Source of the DNA: DAOPXV01 sp035352535
GTDB taxonomy: Bacteria; Muiribacteriota; UBA9980
Direction: 5' to 3'
DNA: 13,632 bases
Assembly (NCBI GenBank): GCA_964545075.1
Contig: CAZJFS010000119.1
Location: 1 to 13,632 of the forward strand
Below are positions 1 to 7,300 of this stretch, in pieces (within the stretch, counting starts at the first letter, position 1; each line of letters starts with the position of its first letter). The translations under genes were made by a program, and so were the position numbers. The notes beneath the pieces were generated by a model that was not told the origin of the DNA, ran no database searches, and was given only the letters and a program-made list of their open reading frames with translations.

Positions 1-1023
1 AATGCTTCCGATAAAATGGTCGTATCGGTTTCCCGCTCTTCATCCATAGAAGAATATAAACCCATAATTGAGAACCAGGCTCCGGCTGTAAAGTCCGAGG
101 TCTCCGTTAAGACCGCTAAAGTGGCTGAAGCGCAATCGATGGATATCCCTTATGGTCAAAAGATAATATTTCATACGCTTTCAGCCGGCGAAAAATTATC
201 GGACCTGGCCAAGCTATACTCAATGCCTTTTGACGTATTAAAGAAAATGAACGGTTTTGGCGATACATACAGGCTTTACGCCGGTCAGAAAATAATGGTC
301 ATTCAGTCATATCCCGCCCAGGATCAGCCAACCGTATCAAATATGCAAACCCGGCCGAACGTCCAGAAAAAGGTTATAATATCGTCGGATGCGGCCCAAA
401 ATGAAATGGCGCAAACGGCTGAAGTATCGAAAAAATCACTGGACGACGACATAAACAACATTCTGAAATCATCTCGCAGTTCAAGAATATTAAAAAGAAA
501 TAGTAATCTCACGGATGAGACCGCAACGGACACGGCAAATGTGACCGAACGGAAAAAAGCTCCAGGGACGGAGCAGGTGAGTTCGCAATCCAAGGACCCT
601 CTCGCGGATATCATCAAAAGCGCGAAGAAAAAACGCAGGGTTTTTAAATGGCCCGTCAGAGGGGAGGTGTCATCGAAATTCGGAATGAGGGTCCATCCCG
701 TACGGGGCGAGGTGTCCATGCACACCGGGGTTGACATAGCGAAAAGGTCAGGGACGACGATCTATCCGGCAATGGGCGGCACGGTAATTTTCGCGGGCTG
801 GATGGGAGGCTACGGAAAGATGGTTGAAATACGCCATCCGAAGGGCTACACGACAAGGTATGCGCACATGTCGAAGATCCGGGTGAAAAAGGGACAGAAC
901 GTTTCGTCGGTAACGGCGGTCGGCAATGTCGGCGACACGGGGACGTCGACGGGGTATCATCTTCACTTTGAGGTTAGAAAGTACGGGAAACCATTGAATC
1001 CCCTGGCATTTTTGCAGAACTAG
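1..1023 (+). CDS. LysM and M23 domain cell-wall metallopeptidase (5' end missing)
   Basis: This is a zinc endopeptidase of the M23 (lysostaphin/NlpD-EnvC type) family, expected to cleave, or regulate cleavage of, peptidoglycan peptides outside the cytoplasm. The frame is open to base 1, so the N-terminus, probably with a signal sequence, lies outside the window; the first in-window ATG is at 16. Counting from that ATG, residues 51-96 form a LysM peptidoglycan-binding domain. Residues 100-208 are a polar, lysine-rich linker, and residues 211-331 form the M23 domain. The zinc and catalytic residues are present: HTGVD (H236, D240), RYAH (H284) and HLHFEV (H315, H317). The intact metal site suggests an active enzyme rather than a degenerate activator. 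A hairpin terminator follows 50 bases after the stop. Confidence 0.93.
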   Translation, partial: NASDKMVVSVSRSSSIEEYKPIIENQAPAVKSEVSVKTAKVAEAQSMDIPYGQKIIFHTLSAGEKLSDLAKLYSMPFDVLKKMNGFGDTYRLYAGQKIMVIQSYPAQDQPTVSNMQTRPNVQKKVIISSDAAQNEMAQTAEVSKKSLDDDINNILKSSRSSRILKRNSNLTDETATDTANVTERKKAPGTEQVSSQSKDPLADIIKSAKKKRRVFKWPVRGEVSSKFGMRVHPVRGEVSMHTGVDIAKRSGTTIYPAMGGTVIFAGWMGGYGKMVEIRHPKGYTTRYAHMSKIRVKKGQNVSSVTAVGNVGDTGTSTGYHLHFEVRKYGKPLNPLAFLQN

Positions 1024-1073
1024 ACGAAGAAACGCACGAAACACTATAGTCATAGCATCATATCTAATATAAG

Positions 1074-1114
1074 TCTTTCCGAACCGTTCGCGGGCCGGAA
1101 AGATTTTTGTTTTT
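1074..1114 (+). terminator. Rho-independent terminator of the M23 peptidase gene
   Basis: A perfect 8-bp stem pairs 1074-1081 (TCTTTCCG) with 1096-1103 (CGGAAAGA). Inside it, CCG (1084-1086) can pair with CGG (1091-1093) around a TTCG loop. The stem is followed on the plus strand by TTTTTGTTTTT (1104-1114). It lies 51 bases after the peptidase stop codon, the normal place for an intrinsic terminator. Confidence 0.85.
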
Positions 1115-1229
1115 GCGGCTTCATGGGGCCGTGTTGGTTGGAAAAATATCGTTAATTAAGAGTTATGATTGGGCCGGGTTCCTATATTGCTGACGGATCG
1201 CTTTAGCGGGCGTGGAATTAACCGACCAT
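1115..1229. other. Intergenic stretch without a recognised gene
   Basis: Between the two terminators of the converging genes I see no ORF with a ribosome binding site, no tRNA-like fold and no convincing promoter. A TTGGAA box at 1138-1143 and a TATGAT box at 1164-1169 are 20 bases apart, which is too far to call a promoter. Confidence 0.4.
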
Positions 1230-1289
1230 AAAAAAACGGACCCCTTTCGCTCGGCTTGTTTTGGCAAGTTCAATTCAAAAGGGGTCCGT
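1230..1289 (-). terminator. Rho-independent terminator of the NfeD-flotillin unit
   Basis: A perfect 12-bp stem pairs 1236-1247 (ACGGACCCCTTT) with 1278-1289 (AAAGGGGTCCGT). The 30-base loop can itself form a small hairpin (CTTG at 1255-1258 with CAAG at 1265-1268). Read on the minus strand, the stem is followed by a run of T (the As at 1230-1235). It sits 22 bases past the flotillin stop codon. On the plus strand the stem is followed by TATATAG rather than a T run, so it mainly serves the minus strand. Confidence 0.88.
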
Positions 1290-1311
1290 ATATAGTTTGT
1301 ATTATTTTTAT

Positions 1312-2826
1312 TTATGCTTTCGGAGGGGTTGGAGGTTTCGGGCCTTCGAACTTTTTAACGATGTTCTCGAGTTTTATTCCGGTAAGAGCTTCTACAGCGG
1401 GAGGAAGCTGGGATATCATGCTTAAGACGTCCTGCGTTATTTTTGAGGCTCCTGCTCCTTCTCCGCCGTTGTTTATCATTATTATCTTTTCCGTCTTGGA
1501 GAGCGGTTCGGCGATGGCGCGGGCGAGTTCCGGCAGTTTTTCGATTATCATCTGGGCCATAGCGGCGTTTCCGTATTTTTCCCACGCGTTGGCCTTCAGG
1601 TTCATCGCTTCGGCTTCAGCGTTACCTTTTGCCTTGATAATATCCGCTTCAGCGAAACCTTTCGCTTTTTCGACATCGGCCTGGGCTATACCCTTGGCGC
1701 GTTCGACATCGACGATCGCGAGACCCTTGGTTTTATCGGCGTCCGCCATCATCTTCTGGGCGTCGGCCTGGCCGCTTGCCATGGTCGCTATTTTATACTT
1801 TTCGCCGTCCGCCAGTTCCTGCATTTTTCTTCTTTCGGCTTCAGCGGATTTAGTTATCGTAGCTTCGAGTTCTTTCTGCCTTCTTAAAACTTCTTTTTCC
1901 TGGATCTCGATGGAACGCTCTTTTTCGACGAGCTGGACGTTCATTTCCTCGGTCTTGACGGCCTGTTGTTTTTTATTGTATTGAAGGTCGTAAGCTAAGT
2001 CCATGTCAGCTTTTTTTAGGTTTATCGAGGATTGATAATCGGCCTGTTTCATTTCGAAATCCCTGTTGGCTTCGGCTATCTTGGTTTTAGCTTCGATTTT
2101 GGCGATCTCTCCGAGCTGGGATGCGAGCGCCGATTGGATCGTAGCTTCCTTGAAAGCGTTGGCTTCGCCTATGGTAGCGTCTTTTTTTATTTCAGCTATC
2201 CTTGTTTTACCGAGGGCTTCGAGATATCCGTGCTCGTCCTTGATGTCGCGCAAAGTGAAGGACACTATGCAAAGACCCATGTTTGAAAGATCGGGGGCGG
2301 AAACCTGCTGGACTTTTATCGCGAATTCGTCGCGGTTTTTGTATATGTCTTCAACGGTCATGGCGCCGAGTATCGCGCGGAGGTGGCCTTCGAGGGTCTG
2401 ATGGGCTATTCTCATTATTTCGGCCTGGTTCTTCGAGAGAAATTGTTCGGCCGCGGTGCCGATCGACGTTTCGTCCGATTTGACCTTTATCTGGGCGACG
2501 CCGTCGACGAGGACGGGAACGCCGTGCAGCGTTATGACGGCCGGAGTTTTAACGTCGAGGGTGATCAATTCCATCGAAAGTATCTGTGCCTGTTCGATTA
2601 CGGGAATGACAAAAGCGCCGCCGCCGTGAACTATCCTGTAACCTACGATGGTCGATGAACCGTCGTTATGCAATATTTTTCTTTTGCGGCCGGAGATAAT
2701 CAAAACTTCGTTCGGACCGACCTTGATATAGCGGCTCGCCCAAACGTAAGCGAAGAGGAAGATTACAAGCAGAATAAAACCCGCCACGTAAGCGCCGGCA
2801 GTAGAAATGGAATCTAAGATACCCAT
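1312..2826 (-). CDS. Flotillin family protein (YqiK/YuaG-like SPFH protein)
   Basis: This is a membrane-anchored scaffold protein of the SPFH/flotillin family, which organises membrane microdomains and affects fluidity and the assembly of membrane complexes. The 504 residues match bacterial FloT/YuaG (about 510). Residues 12-31 are one hydrophobic anchor. Residues 33 to about 200 are the SPFH domain, beginning with IKVGPNEVLIISG. Residues 205-410 form a long charged and alanine-rich coiled coil, which ends in four 11-residue repeats (366-409) beginning with T/AKG. The tail is proline-rich (EGPKPPTPPKA). The start is supported by AAAGGAGAG about 7 bases before the ATG. The upstream gene encodes its usual partner, an NfeD-like protein, as in the yuaF-yuaG operon of Bacillus; the 100-base gap shows no promoter I would trust, so the two are probably cotranscribed. 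Confidence 0.93.
   Translation of the reverse strand: MGILDSISTAGAYVAGFILLVIFLFAYVWASRYIKVGPNEVLIISGRKRKILHNDGSSTIVGYRIVHGGGAFVIPVIEQAQILSMELITLDVKTPAVITLHGVPVLVDGVAQIKVKSDETSIGTAAEQFLSKNQAEIMRIAHQTLEGHLRAILGAMTVEDIYKNRDEFAIKVQQVSAPDLSNMGLCIVSFTLRDIKDEHGYLEALGKTRIAEIKKDATIGEANAFKEATIQSALASQLGEIAKIEAKTKIAEANRDFEMKQADYQSSINLKKADMDLAYDLQYNKKQQAVKTEEMNVQLVEKERSIEIQEKEVLRRQKELEATITKSAEAERRKMQELADGEKYKIATMASGQADAQKMMADADKTKGLAIVDVERAKGIAQADVEKAKGFAEADIIKAKGNAEAEAMNLKANAWEKYGNAAMAQMIIEKLPELARAIAEPLSKTEKIIMINNGGEGAGASKITQDVLSMISQLPPAVEALTGIKLENIVKKFEGPKPPTPPKA
1600..1731 (-). repeat. Four tandem 11-residue (hendecad) repeats in the flotillin coiled coil
   Basis: Residues 366-376 (TKGLAIVDVER), 377-387 (AKGIAQADVEK), 388-398 (AKGFAEADIIK) and 399-409 (AKGNAEAEAMN) follow one pattern, (A/T)KG-x-A-x-x-(D/E)-(V/I/A)-x-x. 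An 11-residue period is expected for a nearly straight, slightly right-handed coiled coil, and similar AKG-type repeats occur in flotillins. The DNA copies have diverged, so this is a protein-level repeat and not a recent duplication. Confidence 0.8.
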
Positions 2827-2926
2827 AAAAACTCTCCTTTTTGTAATAATTTTCGAATATTCTTGTTTTATTATTTATTTGATATAATCTTTGAAGCGCG
2901 TCATAAATATTAAATTTTGCTTATAT

Positions 2927-3553
2927 TTATTCCTTGACGTAAACGTGATTTTTATCGACTTTCATTATAGTGACTTTACGGTTCTTTTCGATAGGCTTGC
3001 CGTCGAAGGACCTTGCCATGGATACCTGTCTGCGTCCTTTGGCGACAAAGACGGCCTGACCGATAGGATTTGTGTCGGTTATGCCGACGGTCAGGTCGCA
3101 TTCGGATCCGATAAGGTCTTCGGCGCGTACGTTTGACGTGCCCTGCGTTTCGCTGAATAATTTTGCGAAAGCCCAGAAAGTGAATCCTGCTACGATGACG
3201 CCGAATACCACGCCTGAAACCATGCCTATTTCAACGAATTTATCCGCGAATGCGCGCTGCCAGAGTATTCCGAATCCGCCAAACGACGTAGCGAAGACGG
3301 ATATGGTAAGAGGCGACAATATGGAAATATGAGTCAGATGTGAAGAATCGGAGTGTATATTGACATGGCCGTTGGCGGTGTCGCCGGCATGGACGTCAAC
3401 ATGCGCGTCCGTTCCCGCTCCAATTCCGTCGATATGCTGGCCGATGTCGGCGTGCCCGCCGAAGGAGGAAAAAATAGCTGAAATAACAGCGAATCCGAGA
3501 CCGAAGACAAAAAAGAAAGTATAAACCGACCCCAACGTTATGCCGCTTATCAT
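2927..3553 (-). CDS. NfeD-like membrane protein (YuaF-like) with His-rich loop
   Basis: This is a short NfeD-family membrane protein, the usual partner of bacterial flotillins. The 208 residues contain a hydrophobic segment at 8-31, a loop at 32-76 rich in His, Asp and Gly, hydrophobic segments at about 77-97 and 107-131, and a soluble C-terminal domain at 143-207 with the length and beta-rich pattern of the NfeD OB fold (DLIGSECDL...GQAVFVAKG). There is no ClpP-like serine protease part, so it belongs to the short, protease-less class. The loop holds eight histidines (34, 40, 51, 55, 63, 67, 72, 75), which suggests metal binding; this is inference. The start is supported by AAGGGGG just before the ATG. 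It is the first gene of the flotillin unit, with a promoter about 80 bases upstream. Confidence 0.82.
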   Translation of the reverse strand: MISGITLGSVYTFFFVFGLGFAVISAIFSSFGGHADIGQHIDGIGAGTDAHVDVHAGDTANGHVNIHSDSSHLTHISILSPLTISVFATSFGGFGILWQRAFADKFVEIGMVSGVVFGVIVAGFTFWAFAKLFSETQGTSNVRAEDLIGSECDLTVGITDTNPIGQAVFVAKGRRQVSMARSFDGKPIEKNRKVTIMKVDKNHVYVKE

Positions 3554-3639
3554 GATGCCCCCTTCTATGGCTTTTATATTATTAACGACCAGCGTTTTTT
3601 TAAAAATTTCCCTATCTTTCGAGTATAATAAACTATTTT

Positions 3640-3668
3640 ATCTTAACACATTTGATTATATATGTCAA
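3640..3668 (-). promoter_or_regulatory. Promoter of the NfeD-flotillin unit
   Basis: On the minus strand, a perfect -35 box TTGACA (3663-3668) is followed by a 17-base spacer and the -10 box TAAGAT (3640-3645). TG occurs one base before the -10 box (TGTTAAGAT), the extended -10 form. Transcription would begin near 3633, giving a leader of about 80 bases. Confidence 0.75.
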
Positions 3669-3731
3669 ATTTTATGTTGCCAAATGCCTGCGTGAAAAAA
3701 TAAAAAAATATCCTCTGATTTCAGGAATTTC

Positions 3732-3745
3732 TGATAAAATATAAT
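3732..3745 (+). promoter_or_regulatory. Possible extended -10 promoter of the SH3b protein gene
   Basis: TGATAAAAT (3732-3740) has the extended -10 form and overlaps a perfect TATAAT (3740-3745). No good -35 box lies 16-18 bases upstream of either. A near-palindrome of 14 bases (TCAGGAATTTCTGA, 3721-3734) touches the -10 box and could be an operator. Confidence 0.4.
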
Positions 3746-3791
3746 TGAAAAATTTTTTACAGGATAAAAAAAGAAAGGCGGTTAATTGCAT

Positions 3792-4541
3792 ATGTTGAAA
3801 AATTTTCGGAAATTAAAATATAATTATTTGGTGTTCGCGCTTATCTCAACATGTTTTCTAATATCATCTCCGGGGTTCCCGGCTGCCGCCGATATTAAAA
3901 AACCTGAGAAGTATAAGCGGGTTAAGATCATTCCGCACGCTGACAACTATTCTAAAATCGGAGATTTAAAAACAGCCGTTGACGGCATAAAGCAGGCCGT
4001 AAAAGAAAAAAACGCGGTTATGCTTTTGAAATACGTCGATGAGAATATCAAGATAGGTTTCGGGGCCGAATCCGGAAAGGCCGAATTCAAAAAAATGTGG
4101 GAACTCGATAAAAATCCGCAAAATTCTAAGTTGTGGAAAGAGCTCGAAACCATATTTGCGCTCGGCGGCGGCATCGAAAAAGACAACGCGTCGTATACCG
4201 CTCCTTACACTTATACTGCTGAAATGGACGGGCTTACGGACTATCAATATCAAATAGTTACAGGCCGCGACGTCAATGTCCGTGAAAAGCCTTCATCGAA
4301 ATCAGCCGTCGTAAAAACGATAGATCGCGAGGTCGTTTATGTTTGCGACAGCTCCGACGAAAAAGAAGTTTTCGAGGAGATTGGCGGGGAATCCCATCCC
4401 TGGAAAAAAGTGGTCCTCTCCGGCGGCGAGGAAGGGTATATATACGGCAAATTCATTCGCTCCGCCCTGGATTACAGGCTTTCCATAGAAAAAGGAAGCG
4501 ACGGCCTGTATAAGATCACGTTCATGGTTTCCGGCGATTAG
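3792..4541 (+). CDS. Exported SH3b-domain protein of unknown role
   Basis: The product is a small exported protein whose function I do not recognise. The 249 residues begin with a signal peptide: a basic n-region (MLKNFRKLKYNY), a hydrophobic core to about residue 28, and a likely cut near PAAA-D (residues 31-34). Residues 55-145 look like a helical domain with an FGxxxGxxxFKKMW pattern and a GGG turn, seen before SH3b domains in other exported proteins. Residues 152-225 form a bacterial SH3 domain (RDVNVREKPSSKSAVVKTI ... EGYIYGKFI), which often binds cell-wall peptides. The start is uncertain by two codons: AAAGGCGG (3774-3781) is followed by an in-frame TTG at 3786, at ideal spacing from AAAGG, and by the ATG at 3792, at good spacing from GGCGG. 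It is divergent from the NfeD gene and convergent with coaX, so it stands alone. Confidence 0.8.
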   Translation: MLKNFRKLKYNYLVFALISTCFLISSPGFPAAADIKKPEKYKRVKIIPHADNYSKIGDLKTAVDGIKQAVKEKNAVMLLKYVDENIKIGFGAESGKAEFKKMWELDKNPQNSKLWKELETIFALGGGIEKDNASYTAPYTYTAEMDGLTDYQYQIVTGRDVNVREKPSSKSAVVKTIDREVVYVCDSSDEKEVFEEIGGESHPWKKVVLSGGEEGYIYGKFIRSALDYRLSIEKGSDGLYKITFMVSGD

Positions 4542-4574
4542 CCTTTTTTGCGTGAAACGATATGCGTCATCGAT

Positions 4575-5345
4575 CTATGAATTCATCGAAAGCGAATGAA
4601 ATATTCCCGAAAGCACCAGGTCCGGAACGAATTCGTCAAAGAGGCCCGACTCGGTGTACATTCCGGCGAACCCGCCAGTGCCTATCACCATGGGTTTTCT
4701 GCCTTCGAAACATTCCGCGGATATGCGCGTGATAAGTTCGCGAGCCATTCCCAGAGTTCCGAAGTAAAGCCCTGATTGGATGTTTTCGACTGTAGATCTT
4801 CCGCATGCGGCTTCAGGCTTGATTATCTCTACGCTCGGGAGCTTCGCGGTCTTGCTTTCAAGCGCGTCCATGGAAGTTTTTAGGCCAGGGAATATAGCTC
4901 CGCCCATATATTGCTTGTCAAAAGTTACGGCGCAGACGGTTATCGCCGTTCCCATATCGATTATGACGATGTCGCGCCCGGGATATTTATGGACCGCGGC
5001 GATAGCGTTGGCTATGCGGTCGGCGCCGAGTTCGAGCGGATTTCTGTATTTTATCTTGATGCCGCACCGGACGCCGGGGCCCACCATGAAAGGGTTTATC
5101 TTGAAATAGCGGACGCAGCAATTTCTGAGCGTGTGAATGATGTCCGGAACGACTGTACAGAACGCTATATTTTTGATCTCGTCCGGATTTATGCCATTCT
5201 CTCTGAGCACCTGCCGTAAAAACATTCCCATTTCATCGGAAGAAGCCTCCACGGCCGAGCGTTTTCTGAACTGGAACTTTAATTTTTTTTCGGAGTAAAC
5301 TCCTCCGTATATCTGGCTGTTGCCTACGTCGAGACAGAGAATCAT
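4575..5345 (-). CDS. coaX: Type III pantothenate kinase
   Basis: CoaX phosphorylates pantothenate with ATP to give 4'-phosphopantothenate, the first committed step of CoA synthesis, in the cytoplasm. The 256 residues match the usual length of 250-260. It is an ASKHA-fold kinase with DVGN at 6-9 (phosphate loop), GADR at 107-110, DMGTAIT at 130-136 and GGAIFPG at 148-154, all signatures of the type III family. Type III enzymes generally escape feedback inhibition by CoA and need a monovalent cation. The start overlaps the coaB stop by four bases (ATGA, 5342-5345), with AAAGGGG about 7 bases upstream, which indicates translational coupling. It is the last gene of the pan/coa operon. The 33 bases between it and the convergent SH3b gene hold no clear terminator. 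Confidence 0.95.
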   Translation of the reverse strand: MILCLDVGNSQIYGGVYSEKKLKFQFRKRSAVEASSDEMGMFLRQVLRENGINPDEIKNIAFCTVVPDIIHTLRNCCVRYFKINPFMVGPGVRCGIKIKYRNPLELGADRIANAIAAVHKYPGRDIVIIDMGTAITVCAVTFDKQYMGGAIFPGLKTSMDALESKTAKLPSVEIIKPEAACGRSTVENIQSGLYFGTLGMARELITRISAECFEGRKPMVIGTGGFAGMYTESGLFDEFVPDLVLSGIFHSLSMNS

Positions 5346-6025
5346 GGCTTTTCCCCTTTCAATATTCTCGCTACGAGCGAGTATAAACCTTCCGCGAGTT
5401 CTACCTTGGTATTAAAAACCGCTACGACCCCGTTCTTCGAATAAAGCGAAACGATATGCGAAATGGCGCTTATTCCCGACAGGTCGTTATGCGCGACGAA
5501 GTCCGCGCCGCCTTTCGACAACAACTTTTCGACCGCCTCCGATCTCTGCCGTTCGTCCGGCGTGTTGGTTAGCTTGAACCCGATCACCGTGATATTTTTA
5601 TTCGATGAATATTCACGGAGGCGTTCGATTATCTTGAAATTTTTTTTTAGAACGAGCGAAATTCCTTCTCCTGAATCGGATTCGATCTTTACGGCGGCCG
5701 ACGGAGCGAATGTTTTATCGCCGGCTTTTATTCCGGCGACCGAATAATCCGATACGGCCGCGGCGTGTATGATGGCGTCGAATTTTTCGCGTGAAAGCAG
5801 TTCCGAGAGTTTCGAGTCCAGGGATGAAAAATCCGTGAAGGGGACCATTTCGCATAACGAAGACGGCTTCAACGCCCGTTTCGCGTGAACATAAACGACG
5901 CCGGCGCCTTTTTGAATGAATTTTTCGGCTATCGCGGCGCCGGTGGCGCCGGTGCTGGTATTTGTTATCGATCTGACGCCGTCTATGATCTCTTCCGTGC
6001 CGCCCGCCGTTATAAGGACATTCAT
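5342..6025 (-). CDS. coaB: Phosphopantothenate-cysteine ligase, stand-alone CoaB
   Basis: CoaB joins 4'-phosphopantothenate and cysteine, using a nucleotide triphosphate (CTP or ATP), to give 4'-phosphopantothenoylcysteine. The 227 residues correspond to the C-terminal half of the usual CoaBC fusion. Visible motifs are the N-terminal nucleotide-binding stretch ITAGGTEEIIDGVRSITN with STGATGAAIA (24-33), HAAAVSDY at 87-94, LVLKKN at 124-129, IGFKLTNT at 148-155 and AHND at 178-181. The GFKL form resembles the stand-alone ligases of streptococci and enterococci more than E. coli CoaBC (GFAAE). The frame is open 38 codons further up to an ATG at 6139, but that stretch lies inside coaC. The ATG at 6025 begins the fold exactly, overlaps the coaC stop by four bases (ATGA) and has GAGAGG 8 bases before it. 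Confidence 0.92.
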   Translation of the reverse strand: MNVLITAGGTEEIIDGVRSITNTSTGATGAAIAEKFIQKGAGVVYVHAKRALKPSSLCEMVPFTDFSSLDSKLSELLSREKFDAIIHAAAVSDYSVAGIKAGDKTFAPSAAVKIESDSGEGISLVLKKNFKIIERLREYSSNKNITVIGFKLTNTPDERQRSEAVEKLLSKGGADFVAHNDLSGISAISHIVSLYSKNGVVAVFNTKVELAEGLYSLVARILKGEKP

Positions 6026-6561
6026 GAGAAACGCCTCTCTATGTCCTTGAATATCTCGTCCGGCTCTATAAGCCGGCCTTTGCCGATGGCGCCGCAGGCG
6101 AGCATTCCTTCGCCGGTCGGATAAACCTCGCATCCCCAATCCTCGAGCTGTTTTAAAGATCTCCGCGTGGCCGGATGCTCGTACATGTTCGAATTCATGG
6201 CCGGCGCTATGAGATAAGGTTTCCTGAAGTTATTGGCTAAAAACAAGGCTCCGGTGAGGCTTTCAGCGAGGCCGCCCGCGAGGGAGTTTATGGTGTTGGC
6301 TGACGCGGGGCATAAAAGCATTATATCCGCCCAATCCGCGAGTTCGATATGCGCTTTCGCGAGCCCGTCGCCGAACATGCTTTTATAAACCGGCTTATCA
6401 GTGAGGCCTTCGAGCGTGGCTTCGCCGACGAATTTAAGCGCCGCTTCAGTCGCGACCGGCTGCACCTCGTATTTAGCCTGCACGAGCTTTGATATCAGGA
6501 AGCAGGCTTTGTAACAGGATATCGAACCCGTAAGCTGAAAAAGTATTTTACCTTTTGACAT
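6022..6561 (-). CDS. coaC: Phosphopantothenoylcysteine decarboxylase, stand-alone CoaC
   Basis: CoaC is an FMN-dependent flavoprotein that decarboxylates 4'-phosphopantothenoylcysteine to 4'-phosphopantetheine. The 179 residues match the flavoprotein half of CoaBC. Seen in the sequence are GSISCYKA (12-19, FMN phosphate region), the catalytic histidine in KAHIELADWAD (H71), CPASANT (84-90), PAMNSNMY (120-127, with the conserved Asn123) and the substrate clamp GMLACGAIGKGRL (152-164) with Cys156. All residues known to matter in the HFCD family are present. The protein ends at a true TGA directly after the domain, so it is not a broken fusion. It starts 14 bases inside the end of panC. Confidence 0.94.
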   Translation of the reverse strand: MSKGKILFQLTGSISCYKACFLISKLVQAKYEVQPVATEAALKFVGEATLEGLTDKPVYKSMFGDGLAKAHIELADWADIMLLCPASANTINSLAGGLAESLTGALFLANNFRKPYLIAPAMNSNMYEHPATRRSLKQLEDWGCEVYPTGEGMLACGAIGKGRLIEPDEIFKDIERRFS

Positions 6562-7300
6562 TATCTATCAACCTCACTTTTCCGAGAAATACCGCGCCGA
6601 ATATCCTTCCGTCATGTTCCTCGATATAATCGATCACGAAACCTTTTTTAGTTAATACGGTTTTTATTTCCACGGCCGGAAGGCCTGAAGAAAGCGCTTC
6701 GTGAAATTCAGGCGCGACCGGCCGCAGGGACGGTTCCAGAAGCGCGTTGCGCGAGCTCATCGCAAGTCCGTCGGATTCGCGGATCGTGGGACACGGCACG
6801 ATTTCGACGCCGGTGAAAAACGCTTCGGCCATGCCTTTTATCAATAAAAACTGCTGGTAGTCTTTTTCGCCGAAATAAGCCCGGTCGGGTTTTACGATGT
6901 TGAACAGCTTCATCACGACCGTGAGCACGCCGTCAAAATGTCCGGGGCGCGAAGCGCCGCAAAGCGTTTTAGAGAGCTCGTTTTCCGTCAGCCTGTAACG
7001 GTATCCGTCCGGATAAATCTGGTTATATTCAGGGAAAATAACATAGTCGGCGCCATTACTTTCGAGCGTTTTAGCGTCTGATTCCGGAGCGCGCGGATAT
7101 TTTTCCAGATCTTTGGGATCGTTGAATTGGACTGGATTTACGAATACGCTCGCCACGGCGACATCGCATTCTTCGCGGCAGCGTTTCATTAAAGAGGCGT
7201 GACCGTCGTGAAGCGCGCCCATCGTCGGAACGAACCCGACGGTCCCGGACAGCGTTTTTCTGAACTTTATCCATTCGCTCATGCTTTTAAATATCTTCAT
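6548..7300 (-). CDS. panC: Pantothenate synthetase
   Basis: PanC condenses pantoate with beta-alanine through a pantoyl-adenylate, using ATP, to give pantothenate. It belongs to the HIGH/KMSKS nucleotidyltransferase superfamily. The 250 residues are shorter than the usual 280, mainly at the C-terminal dimer domain. Motifs are PTMGALHDGH (25-34, HIGH-like), FVNPVQFN (53-60), RPGHFDGV (118-125), FGEKDYQQ (143-150) and MSSRN (181-185, the KMSKS counterpart). The first ATG at 7300 overlaps the panB stop by four bases. Beta-alanine is normally made by PanD, which is not in this window. Confidence 0.95.
   Translation of the reverse strand: MKIFKSMSEWIKFRKTLSGTVGFVPTMGALHDGHASLMKRCREECDVAVASVFVNPVQFNDPKDLEKYPRAPESDAKTLESNGADYVIFPEYNQIYPDGYRYRLTENELSKTLCGASRPGHFDGVLTVVMKLFNIVKPDRAYFGEKDYQQFLLIKGMAEAFFTGVEIVPCPTIRESDGLAMSSRNALLEPSLRPVAPEFHEALSSGLPAVEIKTVLTKKGFVIDYIEEHDGRIFGAVFLGKVRLIDNVKR

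Noticed and set aside
1256..1984. 242-residue open frame on the plus strand opposite the flotillin coiled coil
   Set aside because: It is an antisense shadow of an Ala/Lys/Glu-rich coding region, with composition dominated by Ser, Ala and Phe, no ribosome binding site and no known domain.
4533..4549. GGC-GATTA-GCC followed by six Ts as a terminator of the SH3b gene
   Set aside because: The stem has only three base pairs, too weak to call. The T run may still contribute to termination.
6026..6139. Upstream ATG at 6139 as start of coaB
   Set aside because: This stretch is coaC coding sequence in another frame and adds an arginine-rich extension before the known fold.
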